In this document: positions 9,215 to 16,595 of the stretch, piece after piece
Position numbering within the stretch: the stretch's first letter is position 1
Layout: the number at the start of each line of letters is the position of its first letter
The notes under the pieces: model-generated
What the model was told of the DNA's origin: nothing
Database searches by the model: none
Seen by the model: the letters and a program-made list of their open reading frames with translations, nothing else
From: Lachnospiraceae bacterium
GTDB lineage: Bacteria > Bacillota > Clostridia > Lachnospirales > Lachnospiraceae
Direction: 5' to 3'
DNA: 50,702 nt
Assembly: GCA_017525525.1 (NCBI GenBank)
Contig: JAFXSQ010000037.1
Span: forward strand, 1 to 50,702
Program-made: the position numbers and the translations under genes

Positions 9215-9248
9215 AAGACTTGCACATGAGGCGTGTCTTCTTGTGCAA
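9215..9248 (+). other. Alternative hairpins between the precursor genes
   Basis: TTGCACA (9220-9226) can pair with TGTGCAA (9242-9248), while AAGAC (9215-9219) can pair with GTCTT (9235-9239). The two stems overlap, so only one can form at a time. This could set the ratio of the two precursors, but the stems are short and there is no T-run. Confidence 0.3.
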
Positions 9249-9283
9249 CGGCAATTGTCAAAAGATGAAAGGAGTATTATCAC

Positions 9284-9550
9284 ATGAGCAATATTTTTGA
9301 ATCCATGTCAGAAGAACAGCATAAGGAATTTATCAAAAAAGTAATGGACTGCAAGACCACCGAGGACGTGACCGCTCTGGCAAAGGAGTACGATAAGGAA
9401 ATTTCCGCGGAACAGGCTGAGAAGATTCTGTCAGAAATCGACAATCTCGAAGTAGAGCTGACTGATGAACAGCTGGATAAGGCAGCTGGCGGCTTCTCCT
9501 GTCATAATGGGCAGGGATTGTGTCTGACCGATGCTGATGAATGGTTCTGA
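9284..9550 (+). CDS. Nif11-leader RiPP precursor 2
   Basis: An 88-residue Nif11-leader precursor related to the one at 8970. The leader contains KTTEDVTALAKEYDKEIS and ends VELTDEQLDKAAGG. The predicted core is FSCHNGQGLCLTDADEWF, 18 residues with two Cys seven apart and one Trp near the C-terminus. AAAGGAG about 11 bases before the ATG is a good ribosome site. The core has almost nothing in common with the first core except Cys and Trp, so the leader rather than the core is probably what the shared enzymes recognise. The gene's last 20 bases overlap the next ORF. Confidence 0.92.
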   Translation: MSNIFESMSEEQHKEFIKKVMDCKTTEDVTALAKEYDKEISAEQAEKILSEIDNLEVELTDEQLDKAAGGFSCHNGQGLCLTDADEWF

Positions 9551-10586
9551 CTCTGTTATTCCGGCAGATTTCTCCCGTCTTTTCATAAGGGCGGCGGCAG
9601 ATGGGCGGTGTGAATCGCTGTTTGGTGCGGATACGCTTAAAAAGGCGGCGGAAGCTGTGCATCGGGGCTGTATCTGTGACGCGGGTAAAGCAGGCTTTTA
9701 CTTTGAGCTGCCCTTTACGGGGAGACCGCGCATGGATCTGCTCATGGAGTATAAGTGTGCCGCGCTGAAATCACCGGTGAAATTCGCAGATGGGTACGGA
9801 TATGGCTTTCAATCTTTTTTTGATGCCTGTGCAAACGACCCGTCACTTTCGGATTATGCCTGTGGATTTTCGTTTGACCTCTCAGAGCCATCGGAGATTC
9901 CGGGCATCTATCTTCTGCCGGACCTTGAACATCCAAACGCAGACTATGTACCAAGGATGCTTTCATGGCTCGGAGGGGAGGAGCGGACAGCGCGGGTGAT
10001 GGATGCCTTTGCGTCGGCACCCGCCGCATGGAAGCCTTACTATGTGGGATATATGAAAGGCAGACCCGGCGCACCGGTCAGACTTGGATTCTTTATACCG
10101 CAGGACAGCCAGGAGCGCTACTTTCTTATGCCGGAGCTTCTGATGGATGACCTGAACGGGTACAGAGCCTTCCCCATGACGAGAGAAGAGCACGAGAAGC
10201 TGCTGTTCCTTGCCTCTCAGGCCAGGATCTGGGATTTGCAGTTTGACCTGTATCCTGACGGCTTCTTTTCGGATGACCTGGGTGTTTCTCTGGGGCTTGG
10301 ATTTGGCGCATGTAATCCGCGAAATACTTCTGACTGTCTGTCAGGCAGCGCGGCTGAGACTGTCATGCTGGAGCTTGAGAGCTGGGGGATGGCCGACGCG
10401 CGCTGGCGACAGATGTTTGAAGCCTGCTATGCTGTGAAGTGCGTTGTGCAGGAGAATGGCTGCAGAAAACTTACAGCTGATGTGCTGCGTCCCAATACCG
10501 TCAAGGTGCGATTCAGGCATGGGAAGCCATTTGTTGCCAAAGGGTATCTTTTTGCACGTTCATATACCCTTGAGGAATATCTATGA
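9531..10586 (+). CDS. Cluster paralog C, possible ABBA-fold prenyltransferase
   Basis: A 351-residue member of the four-paralog family, with blocks GRPRMDLLMEYK, FSFDLSEP..PGIYLLP, AAWKPYYVGYM..PVRLGF, WDLQFDLYPDGFFSDDLGV and VKVRFRHG..AKGYL. Two ATGs (9531 and 9537) lie inside the end of precursor 2, in another frame; a GGGCAGGGA stretch about 15 bases upstream could serve as ribosome site. The overlap suggests translation is coupled to the precursor. It is closer to A and B than to D by eye. Function is unknown; see the cluster finding for the prenyltransferase hypothesis. Confidence 0.8.
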   Translation: MLMNGSDSVIPADFSRLFIRAAADGRCESLFGADTLKKAAEAVHRGCICDAGKAGFYFELPFTGRPRMDLLMEYKCAALKSPVKFADGYGYGFQSFFDACANDPSLSDYACGFSFDLSEPSEIPGIYLLPDLEHPNADYVPRMLSWLGGEERTARVMDAFASAPAAWKPYYVGYMKGRPGAPVRLGFFIPQDSQERYFLMPELLMDDLNGYRAFPMTREEHEKLLFLASQARIWDLQFDLYPDGFFSDDLGVSLGLGFGACNPRNTSDCLSGSAAETVMLELESWGMADARWRQMFEACYAVKCVVQENGCRKLTADVLRPNTVKVRFRHGKPFVAKGYLFARSYTLEEYL

Positions 10587-10601
10587 AAAACGGAGACGAA
10601 G

Positions 10602-11606
10602 ATGTTCAGACCTGAAGAAATATTTGACGAGCTGCTGAGACGCGCGGGAAAAGACGGCGCGGACGAGGTCTTGTTAGGAAATACAGTACAGGAAAAGAAA
10701 GTCATCCATAAAAAACTCTGCAGACGCGGTTTCAGCCTGTTGTTCCTGGAGGTGCCTCTTTCTGGCAGGGCGGGCTTTGATCTGCATATTGTGCAGGATG
10801 CGGAGAATATAAAAAAACAGATTCCCTATGAACGTGATCTGTATGACGGCTATGGGGAGTTGTTGTCATGGTATGCCGGGGAGTCTTCCTGCGGCGACGG
10901 GCTGGATGTGGTGTATGATCTTCGGGAAAGCCTCGCTGCGCCGCCGATGGTATATCTCAAGATGTCAGACGACACACCGAATTTTTCCGGCTTTTTTTGT
11001 AAAGCCGGTGACGCTGAGAGTGCGTCAAGGTATGAGCGAAAAGTAAAGCAGCTTCCGGACGGATGGGTTCCCTGGTACACGGGCGTACATACAGGGAGAC
11101 CGGGAAAACCGCTCCGCATCGGCTGCGCCCTGCACAGCCGGGCGAAGATGCGCTATACCAAAGATATGAACCTTCTGGATCGTGACCTCCGAAACCTGGG
11201 CTTTCCGGCACCGCTCTCATCCGTGGCATGCGGCAGATTGGCTGAACTCTTTTCCTTTCCGTATCCGGTCGATGTGCAGCTGGATGTGATGGAGGACGGC
11301 AGCCTTGGATCCATGCTGGGGATCAGCTTGTGCACAGGAAATATCGGTGTCAGAGAGATGACCGATTCCCTGAATGAAGGATCCATGCGTGAAGTTATGG
11401 AACTTTTGAAACGCTGGAATATAGCAGATGATCGTTGGAAAAAGCTGGCAGCTTCGCTCTTTCAGGTGTCAGCAGTACTGCGCTCAGGAGATGGCGATAG
11501 ACGACGCTTTGTCCTGTCAGGCAATATTGGCTTTATTAAAGCGCGCTTTAAAGATGGCGAGGCTGAGCATGATGCCAAGGCTTATATCATGCTGCGGGCA
11601 TTCTGA
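10602..11606 (+). CDS. Cluster paralog D, divergent family member
   Basis: A 334-residue, most divergent member of the family. It keeps GRAGFDL, DGWVPWYTGVHTGRPGKPLRIG, VDVQLDVMEDGSLGSMLGI, WNIADDRW and the last hairpin IKARFKDG..AKAYI, but the second block is changed: DLRESL..PMVYLKM replaces DLSEG..PNIYLMP. It may have a different substrate or be a non-catalytic partner. GGAGACG lies 7-13 bases upstream of the ATG. It is the last gene of the plus-strand cluster and runs towards the isomerase gene, ending 31 bases from it. Confidence 0.78.
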   Translation: MFRPEEIFDELLRRAGKDGADEVLLGNTVQEKKVIHKKLCRRGFSLLFLEVPLSGRAGFDLHIVQDAENIKKQIPYERDLYDGYGELLSWYAGESSCGDGLDVVYDLRESLAAPPMVYLKMSDDTPNFSGFFCKAGDAESASRYERKVKQLPDGWVPWYTGVHTGRPGKPLRIGCALHSRAKMRYTKDMNLLDRDLRNLGFPAPLSSVACGRLAELFSFPYPVDVQLDVMEDGSLGSMLGISLCTGNIGVREMTDSLNEGSMREVMELLKRWNIADDRWKKLAASLFQVSAVLRSGDGDRRRFVLSGNIGFIKARFKDGEAEHDAKAYIMLRAF

Positions 11607-11637
11607 TTGACAATTTATGAGCTTTGGGCTGTGTGCT

Positions 11638-12156
11638 TTAGATCCTTCCCGCCTCAGCAATACCAAGAGCGGTAAAGAACCACGGTGCGTACTTCCCAGG
11701 CTCCAAAATCATGTTTTTCTTCAGTTCCTCAAGGTGAACATATCGAAGCTCAGCAATCTCCTCTGGATTCGGAGAAAGGGTTCCCGAGTATTCTCCGACA
11801 AAGACATGATCCACTTCGAACTCTGTCAGTCCGTTTGGAAATACAGCACGGTACACAAAACAGCCGGCTTCATGTAAAGACACTCCACTGATTCCGCACT
11901 CATTCATCAATCGCTGCTGTGCCGCATCCGGCAGAGACTGTCCGGGGTGCGGATGAGAACAGCAGGTGTTTGCCCACAGTCCCCCGCAGTGGTATTTTTC
12001 TAAAGCGCGTTGTTGGATCAGAAGACGGTTTTCATGGAACAAAAACACAGAGAAAGCCCTGTGAAGGAGACCTTTCCGATGAACGTCCATCTTTTCTCCA
12101 TATCCAGTCTCACGATCGTCCAAATCCACCAGGATCAGATCATTTTCTTTATTCAT
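11638..12156 (-). CDS. idi: Isopentenyl-diphosphate delta-isomerase, type I
   Basis: A 172-residue Nudix-fold enzyme that interconverts IPP and DMAPP. The signature WANTCCSHPHPGQ contains the catalytic Cys and metal-binding His residues. Further marks are the LHRAFSVFLF strand, a Nudix-like region RLMNECGIS, and EVDHVFVGEY with a metal ligand Glu. The start at 12156 has AAAGGATG upstream; the reading frame is open further up without a better start. The gene lies convergent to the RiPP cluster with 31 bases between the stops. Organisms that use the MEP pathway make both IPP and DMAPP and often lack this enzyme, so its place here suggests a local demand for DMAPP. That link is inference. Confidence 0.92.
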   Translation of the reverse strand: MNKENDLILVDLDDRETGYGEKMDVHRKGLLHRAFSVFLFHENRLLIQQRALEKYHCGGLWANTCCSHPHPGQSLPDAAQQRLMNECGISGVSLHEAGCFVYRAVFPNGLTEFEVDHVFVGEYSGTLSPNPEEIAELRYVHLEELKKNMILEPGKYAPWFFTALGIAEAGRI

Positions 12157-12334
12157 ACTGCACATCCTTTTCTTTCTAACGCAGCCAAAAGCACTGACGA
12201 ATCGGCTGTTTTCAGGGATCAATAGCTACAGCTGTTTATTATACATGAAGTGAAAGCGAATGTCTATCGTAACTTACTTTTGAGATAATGTGACTAAAGG
12301 GAAAACCGGTTTCAAAACATGCTTTATGAAAGCC

Positions 12335-12363
12335 TTGACAAGGATATTCTGTGCGGATACTAT
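12335..12363 (+). promoter_or_regulatory. Sigma-A-type promoter of the SpoIIE phosphatase gene
   Basis: TTGACA at 12335-12340, a 17-base spacer, then TACTAT at 12358-12363. The start of transcription would lie near 12370, leaving a leader of about 145 bases before the GTG at 12515. I recognise no riboswitch in that leader. The rest of 12157-12514 holds no convincing gene. Confidence 0.7.
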
Positions 12364-12514
12364 TACGATGTAGCGAATACGGATAGGAGCCGTCACGAAC
12401 CCCCTGTAGTTTATCTTTACAGGAGAGAAGAAGCTTTAATAATCGAATTATTCGCGGAAGACCGATGGTTTCATAACCGCATTGGTGTCTTTCGCAGAAG
12501 GACGGGGTATAAAA

Positions 12515-14311
12515 GTGAAAAAGAAAAAAAGTCTTCTGGTTACAGTAGGATTGGTTATGCTGTTGATGTTTGTCACGGCTGCGCTTCTGAATGCAGCACA
12601 GATAAACAGGAATTATTCTTCGATTTTTATGGACAAGCTGCAGGATGATACGAAGAGCATGACGGATTATGTAAGGGACGAGCTGTGTGAGTACAAAGCA
12701 CTTCCATGGCTTTTTTCCTACTGGGAGGAAAACTATGCCGGTATGGATATACCGGTCAATGGGCTTGAAGACGAAAACTGGATAGAAAGACATCAGAATT
12801 ATTATTACTACAGGGTGAAGACCGTGACCGAAGCTGAGGCTTTGAGTATGTCGGAAGCCGAGCAAAAGGAATTTGCGGAGACATGTTATATGAAGATGGC
12901 TGTTTTTTTTGATCACCTGAAACAGAAGTTCAATATGGTCGGACTACACTGTTCAAGCTACAAGGGGAACAACGAATCCTTTGCTCTTTTCAATGGAGTC
13001 GACAAAGCTTCGGAGGGTGAAAGATATGCGCTCGGATCGATGTGGCCGTTTCATCCGGAGCTTCATCCGGTCGCCGACAAAATCGTTCGGACAGGAATGG
13101 ATATAAGTGAAGTAGAGCATGTGACCTCGACTACGGACGGAATAGAGTATATGTTTGTCTATACTCCGGTGATATATGATGGCGAGGTGCTGGCACTTAT
13201 CTGTGAGACCAGACACTGGACAGAGGTTAAAGCGGATATTACCTCAAATGCCAGAAAGGTTGAGATAGTCAATTCCATTGTGCTGCTGTTTATTATTTCC
13301 GTTATAATGACGCTCATCTACATAGTTGTGATAAGACCGCTCTTTCGGGTTCAGGGAATCGTCAGGAGATATAAAACGGATAAAGAGAGTTCCTCCGCAG
13401 GTTCAGACCTTAAGGTCTTGGCAGAGAAGGAGAATGAGATAGGAATGCTGGCAGGTGATGTGGCGGCAATGATCGAGTCGATAGACGGATATATCGATGA
13501 AGTGAAGAGTGCGGCAATCGAGAAGGAGAGGATCGGTGCCGAGCTTGATATGGCGTCTGGTATTCAAAGTGCCAGTCTGCCGAGTAAGTTTCCGGCATTC
13601 CCTGCAAGGAGAGAGTTTGACATCTATGCTGTGATGAATCCCGCCAAGGAGATAGGCGGTGATTTCTTCGATTTTTTCATGACGGACGAAGATCACCTGG
13701 TGATGGTAGTTGCCGATGTTTCGGGAAAAGGTGTTCCCGCAGCGCTGTTCATGATGGTATCACAGACGGTTATCAGGTCCATAGCCGGGTCAATGAAAAG
13801 TCCTAAGGACATACTTATAAGTGCAAATCAGACGCTCTCGATCAGCAACTCGGAATGCATGTTTGTCACAGTCTGGCTTGGAATACTGGATGTGAAAACC
13901 GGGAAGCTTGTCTATGCGGACGCCGGGCATGAAAAGCCTGCGGTGTTTCATGATGGAAGCTGGAGTCTGATAGAGAAGGCTTCCCGGAGCGTGGCATTAG
14001 GTATGCTTTCACCTGAGGATTACAATAAGCTGGCGGAGAAGTATCATTTTACTGATCGGGAAATCATGATGAAACCGGGAGATGTGCTGTTTCAGTATAC
14101 CGACGGTGTAACTGAAGCCAATGACAAAAGTGAGAACCTCTTTGGTGAAAAAAGACTGCTTCAGGCGCTTGTTGCTTCGGAGGACAATACTCCAGAGGTT
14201 CTGCTGAAGCATGTCCGAAGCCGGATAGATGAGTTTGCCCAGGACACACCTCAGTTTGATGATATAACCATGCTCGCAATACAGTTTAAAGGTGCGGGGG
14301 AAGGTTATTGA
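12515..14311 (+). CDS. Membrane sensor SpoIIE-type PP2C phosphatase
   Basis: A 598-residue sensor phosphatase: an N-terminal membrane helix (LLVTVGLVMLLMFVTAALL), an extracellular domain of about 220 residues, a second helix (VLLFIISVIMTLIYIVVI), a HAMP-like linker, a short coiled region and a SpoIIE-type PP2C domain. The phosphatase motifs are GGDFFD, ADVSGKGVPAALFM, DAGHEKP, YTDGVTEA and DDITM, with the metal-binding Asp residues present. Such enzymes dephosphorylate STAS proteins. The GTG at 12515 has GAAGGACGGGG 10-20 bases upstream; a TTG at 12482 is an alternative. Its STAS partner could be the protein at 145, but this is inference. Confidence 0.9.
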   Translation: MKKKKSLLVTVGLVMLLMFVTAALLNAAQINRNYSSIFMDKLQDDTKSMTDYVRDELCEYKALPWLFSYWEENYAGMDIPVNGLEDENWIERHQNYYYYRVKTVTEAEALSMSEAEQKEFAETCYMKMAVFFDHLKQKFNMVGLHCSSYKGNNESFALFNGVDKASEGERYALGSMWPFHPELHPVADKIVRTGMDISEVEHVTSTTDGIEYMFVYTPVIYDGEVLALICETRHWTEVKADITSNARKVEIVNSIVLLFIISVIMTLIYIVVIRPLFRVQGIVRRYKTDKESSSAGSDLKVLAEKENEIGMLAGDVAAMIESIDGYIDEVKSAAIEKERIGAELDMASGIQSASLPSKFPAFPARREFDIYAVMNPAKEIGGDFFDFFMTDEDHLVMVVADVSGKGVPAALFMMVSQTVIRSIAGSMKSPKDILISANQTLSISNSECMFVTVWLGILDVKTGKLVYADAGHEKPAVFHDGSWSLIEKASRSVALGMLSPEDYNKLAEKYHFTDREIMMKPGDVLFQYTDGVTEANDKSENLFGEKRLLQALVASEDNTPEVLLKHVRSRIDEFAQDTPQFDDITMLAIQFKGAGEGY

Positions 14312-14365
14312 TAACATGATCATTTAAGGAATGGTAAACCGGGAAGTGGAGAAGGGCTTTGATAT

Positions 14366-14494
14366 ATGAGAGAAAAGAGGCTCATTGATTATTCTCTGAG
14401 AAAATACATTATAGCATCTGTTATGAGTATGGCAGTTTCAACCGTCAATAATGTGATGGATGCTTTTCTGATGGGCAAAAATGAACGAAGATAA
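14366..14494 (+). pseudogene. Broken N-terminus of a MATE-family transporter
   Basis: A 42-codon ORF whose first 38 residues (MREKRLIDYSL..IIASVMSMAVST..VMDAFLMGK) look like the start of a MATE efflux protein: a cytoplasmic tail, then the first membrane helix with the VNNVMDAFLMG segment. After GK the match stops and the frame ends inside the start of the MutS-like gene. I take it as a remnant left by deletion or by insertion of the downstream gene. The ORF has a plausible ribosome site (GGAGAAGGG), so a short peptide could still be made. Confidence 0.55.
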
Positions 14495-16280
14495 ACTAAA
14501 GTATTTCGTAAAAATGAATCAGGAGATCAAACACGAGCTCAGAAGGCTTGAGAAGAGATCGCGGGATATCTCGGCGTTTAGAGGGCTTGCTTTTGTTTTG
14601 TCATTGGCATGCACGGCTTTTGCCGTTTCGGATAAGCTGTACTTCCTCATTGCTCCGGGTATACTCTTTTTTGCTGTTTTCATATGGCTTGTCAAGGTTC
14701 ACGCCGACTGCTTTGAAGCAATTGAATTAAATGAGAGCAGGGAGCAGGTTACGGAGCGGTACATTTTGCGGTTCAGGGATAAGTGGAGAGAGTTTTCTGA
14801 CAGCGGTGAGGAATTTTTGACGAGCGGCGACACGGTCGCTCAGGATATAGACCTTTTGGGCAGGGGTTCGCTGTACCAGATGATAAATGTATGTCACACG
14901 GCAAGAGGCAGAAAGCTCCTTGCCGACAGGCTGAAAGCTCCTTATGTCGGTGAGGCTGAGCTTGAGCAGAGGACCAAGGCTATAGCTGAGCTGTCTGACA
15001 AGCGGGAATTTGCGGTGGAGTTCGAGGCGGCAGGCGAAAGGCTCGCGAAAAAAAAGGCTAAGGTAAACGAGGACGAGTTTGAAAAAAGACTGAAAAGCGG
15101 TGACGGTGCAAAGCTTCCCGCCTGGGCTCAGGCAGCAAGATTTCTGCTTCCGCTGTGCTTTTTAACTTCTGTTGTACTGAGTATATGCGGTGTGGTAAGC
15201 TACGCGGCAATCCTTGTTGTGTTTTTTGTGCTTTTATCTTTTTCGTGGCTTACAGCAGGAGTGAGTGACGATATTCTGGCACCGGTCAGAAGCATAAGCA
15301 GCGGTGCTCAGAGCTATCTTGCCATGCTGTCATGGCTTGAGGAACAGGATTTTGAATCCGCACTGATGAGAGCCTATAAGGAAAGGGTTATTGAACCGGG
15401 CGGTATATCCGAGGGCTTTAAGAGACTTTCCGCCATAGCACAGGCATTTAACGTATCCTTCAATCCGGTAGTGCATCAGCTCCTTTCGGGAACTGTCCTG
15501 TGGGACTATCAGCTTGCGACTGCTGCTTCAAAGTGGAGAGAAACCTACGGGGAAAAGTGCGGCGGAATATTTGACCTTATCGCGGAGACTGAAGAGCTGC
15601 TGAGCTTTGCCGTGGTTTCCATGGTGAGGGATACCGGTATCTTTGAGATGAAGAAGGACAGTGATATCGCGTTTTGCTGTGAGGAGATGGTGCATCCGCT
15701 CATAGCGCCCGAGCAGGCGGTGGCAAACAGTGTCGGGCTTTCCGGAGGTATCACGATAATTACCGGTTCAAATATGTCGGGCAAGACCACCTTTTTGAGA
15801 ACCGTGGCTGTAAACCTTGTGCTCGCTTATCTCGGTGCGCCGGTTACGGCAAAGAGGATAACGGCGTCGAGGATGAAGATATTTACATCCATGAGGATAA
15901 GGGATGATGTGCTGCACGGGATATCGACCTTCTATGCGGAGATATTACGCATAAAGCAGATGGCTGAGGCAAAGAAGGAAGGGATACCCATGCTTTGTCT
16001 GATAGATGAGATATTTAAGGGAACGAACTCGGCTGACAGGATAGTCGGTGCGCAGAGCGCTATAAGAAAGCTTGCGGGCAAGGACTGCATTACTGTCGTT
16101 TCGACACATGATTTTGAACTGTGCACGCTTACTGCGGCAGACGGAACTCCTGCGGTAAACAAGCATTTTGAAGAGCATTACGAGAATGATGAGTTGAAAT
16201 TTGACTACAAGATAAAAGAAGGAAGATGTACTACAACCAACGCCCGAGCTATACTTAAGATGGCGGGACTCGCGGACTGA
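14481..16280 (+). CDS. Membrane-anchored MutS-like ATPase
   Basis: A 599-residue MutS-family protein. The C-terminal ATPase has Walker A GSNMSGKTTFLRT, Walker B LIDEIFKGTNSADR and the STHDFEL switch. In contrast to MutS and MutS2, the N-terminal half holds two pairs of hydrophobic segments (about residues 31-70 and 222-260), so it is probably bound to the membrane. No mismatch-recognition domain, Smr or endonuclease domain is visible. Its function is not known to me; proteins of this type are annotated as MutS-related in many Firmicutes. It overlaps the MATE remnant and has no clear ribosome site of its own. Confidence 0.8.
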   Translation: MNEDKLKYFVKMNQEIKHELRRLEKRSRDISAFRGLAFVLSLACTAFAVSDKLYFLIAPGILFFAVFIWLVKVHADCFEAIELNESREQVTERYILRFRDKWREFSDSGEEFLTSGDTVAQDIDLLGRGSLYQMINVCHTARGRKLLADRLKAPYVGEAELEQRTKAIAELSDKREFAVEFEAAGERLAKKKAKVNEDEFEKRLKSGDGAKLPAWAQAARFLLPLCFLTSVVLSICGVVSYAAILVVFFVLLSFSWLTAGVSDDILAPVRSISSGAQSYLAMLSWLEEQDFESALMRAYKERVIEPGGISEGFKRLSAIAQAFNVSFNPVVHQLLSGTVLWDYQLATAASKWRETYGEKCGGIFDLIAETEELLSFAVVSMVRDTGIFEMKKDSDIAFCCEEMVHPLIAPEQAVANSVGLSGGITIITGSNMSGKTTFLRTVAVNLVLAYLGAPVTAKRITASRMKIFTSMRIRDDVLHGISTFYAEILRIKQMAEAKKEGIPMLCLIDEIFKGTNSADRIVGAQSAIRKLAGKDCITVVSTHDFELCTLTAADGTPAVNKHFEEHYENDELKFDYKIKEGRCTTTNARAILKMAGLAD

Positions 16281-16342
16281 TTTGTGGGTGTCATTCTGAG
16301 TGACGCTGACCGCAATGCGAAGCGTTGCGGTGCCGGTCTTCG

Positions 16343-16386
16343 ATGTCATAAGGAATCCACCGCAAGCGGTACCCCTTATGACGAAA
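16343..16386. repeat. Foldable intergenic repeat, copy 2 (inverted)
   Basis: Reverse-complement copy of the repeat at 40-83, with arms GTCATAAGG and CCTTATGAC and a loop difference. It sits inside a longer mosaic (about 16286-16426) bounded by TGTCATTCTGAGTGA and AAGCGAAGAATCTT. These ends resemble the sequence TGTCATCCTGAATGAAGCG found before uvrC at 19016-19034, so several repeat families seem nested here. Confidence 0.75.
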
Positions 16387-16520
16387 TGCGAGGGCTTGCG
16401 AAGCAACAGGAAGCGAAGAATCTTTAATTGTTATTTTGCACAAAATACCCAAACATAATTGTTGATTTTTTACAATAAATTATGCACAACGCTGATTATG
16501 ATATATAGACAAATTTCCCG

Positions 16521-16548
16521 TTGACACATTTTGGGCTTTTGTTATAAA
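16521..16548 (+). promoter_or_regulatory. Strong sigma-A-type promoter
   Basis: Perfect TTGACA at 16521-16526, a 16-base spacer and TATAAA at 16543-16548, about 50 bases before the start of the 697-residue protein. The ribosome site AGGAGGGGG follows at 16579-16587. Both elements are near consensus, which fits high expression of the following gene. Confidence 0.75.
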
Positions 16549-16595
16549 ATCGTACTTAACGAAAAAAACCACTGTATTAGGAGGGGGTAAGAAAA

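Noticed and set aside
8970-9550. Reading the two small ORFs as nitrogenase-associated Nif11 proteins
   Set aside because: No nif gene is near; both end in GG plus a short core and lie in a maturase/exporter cluster, so they are leader peptides.
12370-12514. Possible riboswitch in the leader of the SpoIIE-type phosphatase gene (ACCGATGG recalls the end of cyclic-di-GMP riboswitches)
   Set aside because: The other conserved parts of that riboswitch (GAAA tetraloop receptor region and CGCAAAGCC-like block) are not present.
12319-12648. 110-codon plus-strand ORF before the phosphatase
   Set aside because: More than a third of it overlaps the phosphatase gene in another frame, and it lies across the promoter; no ribosome site and no family likeness.
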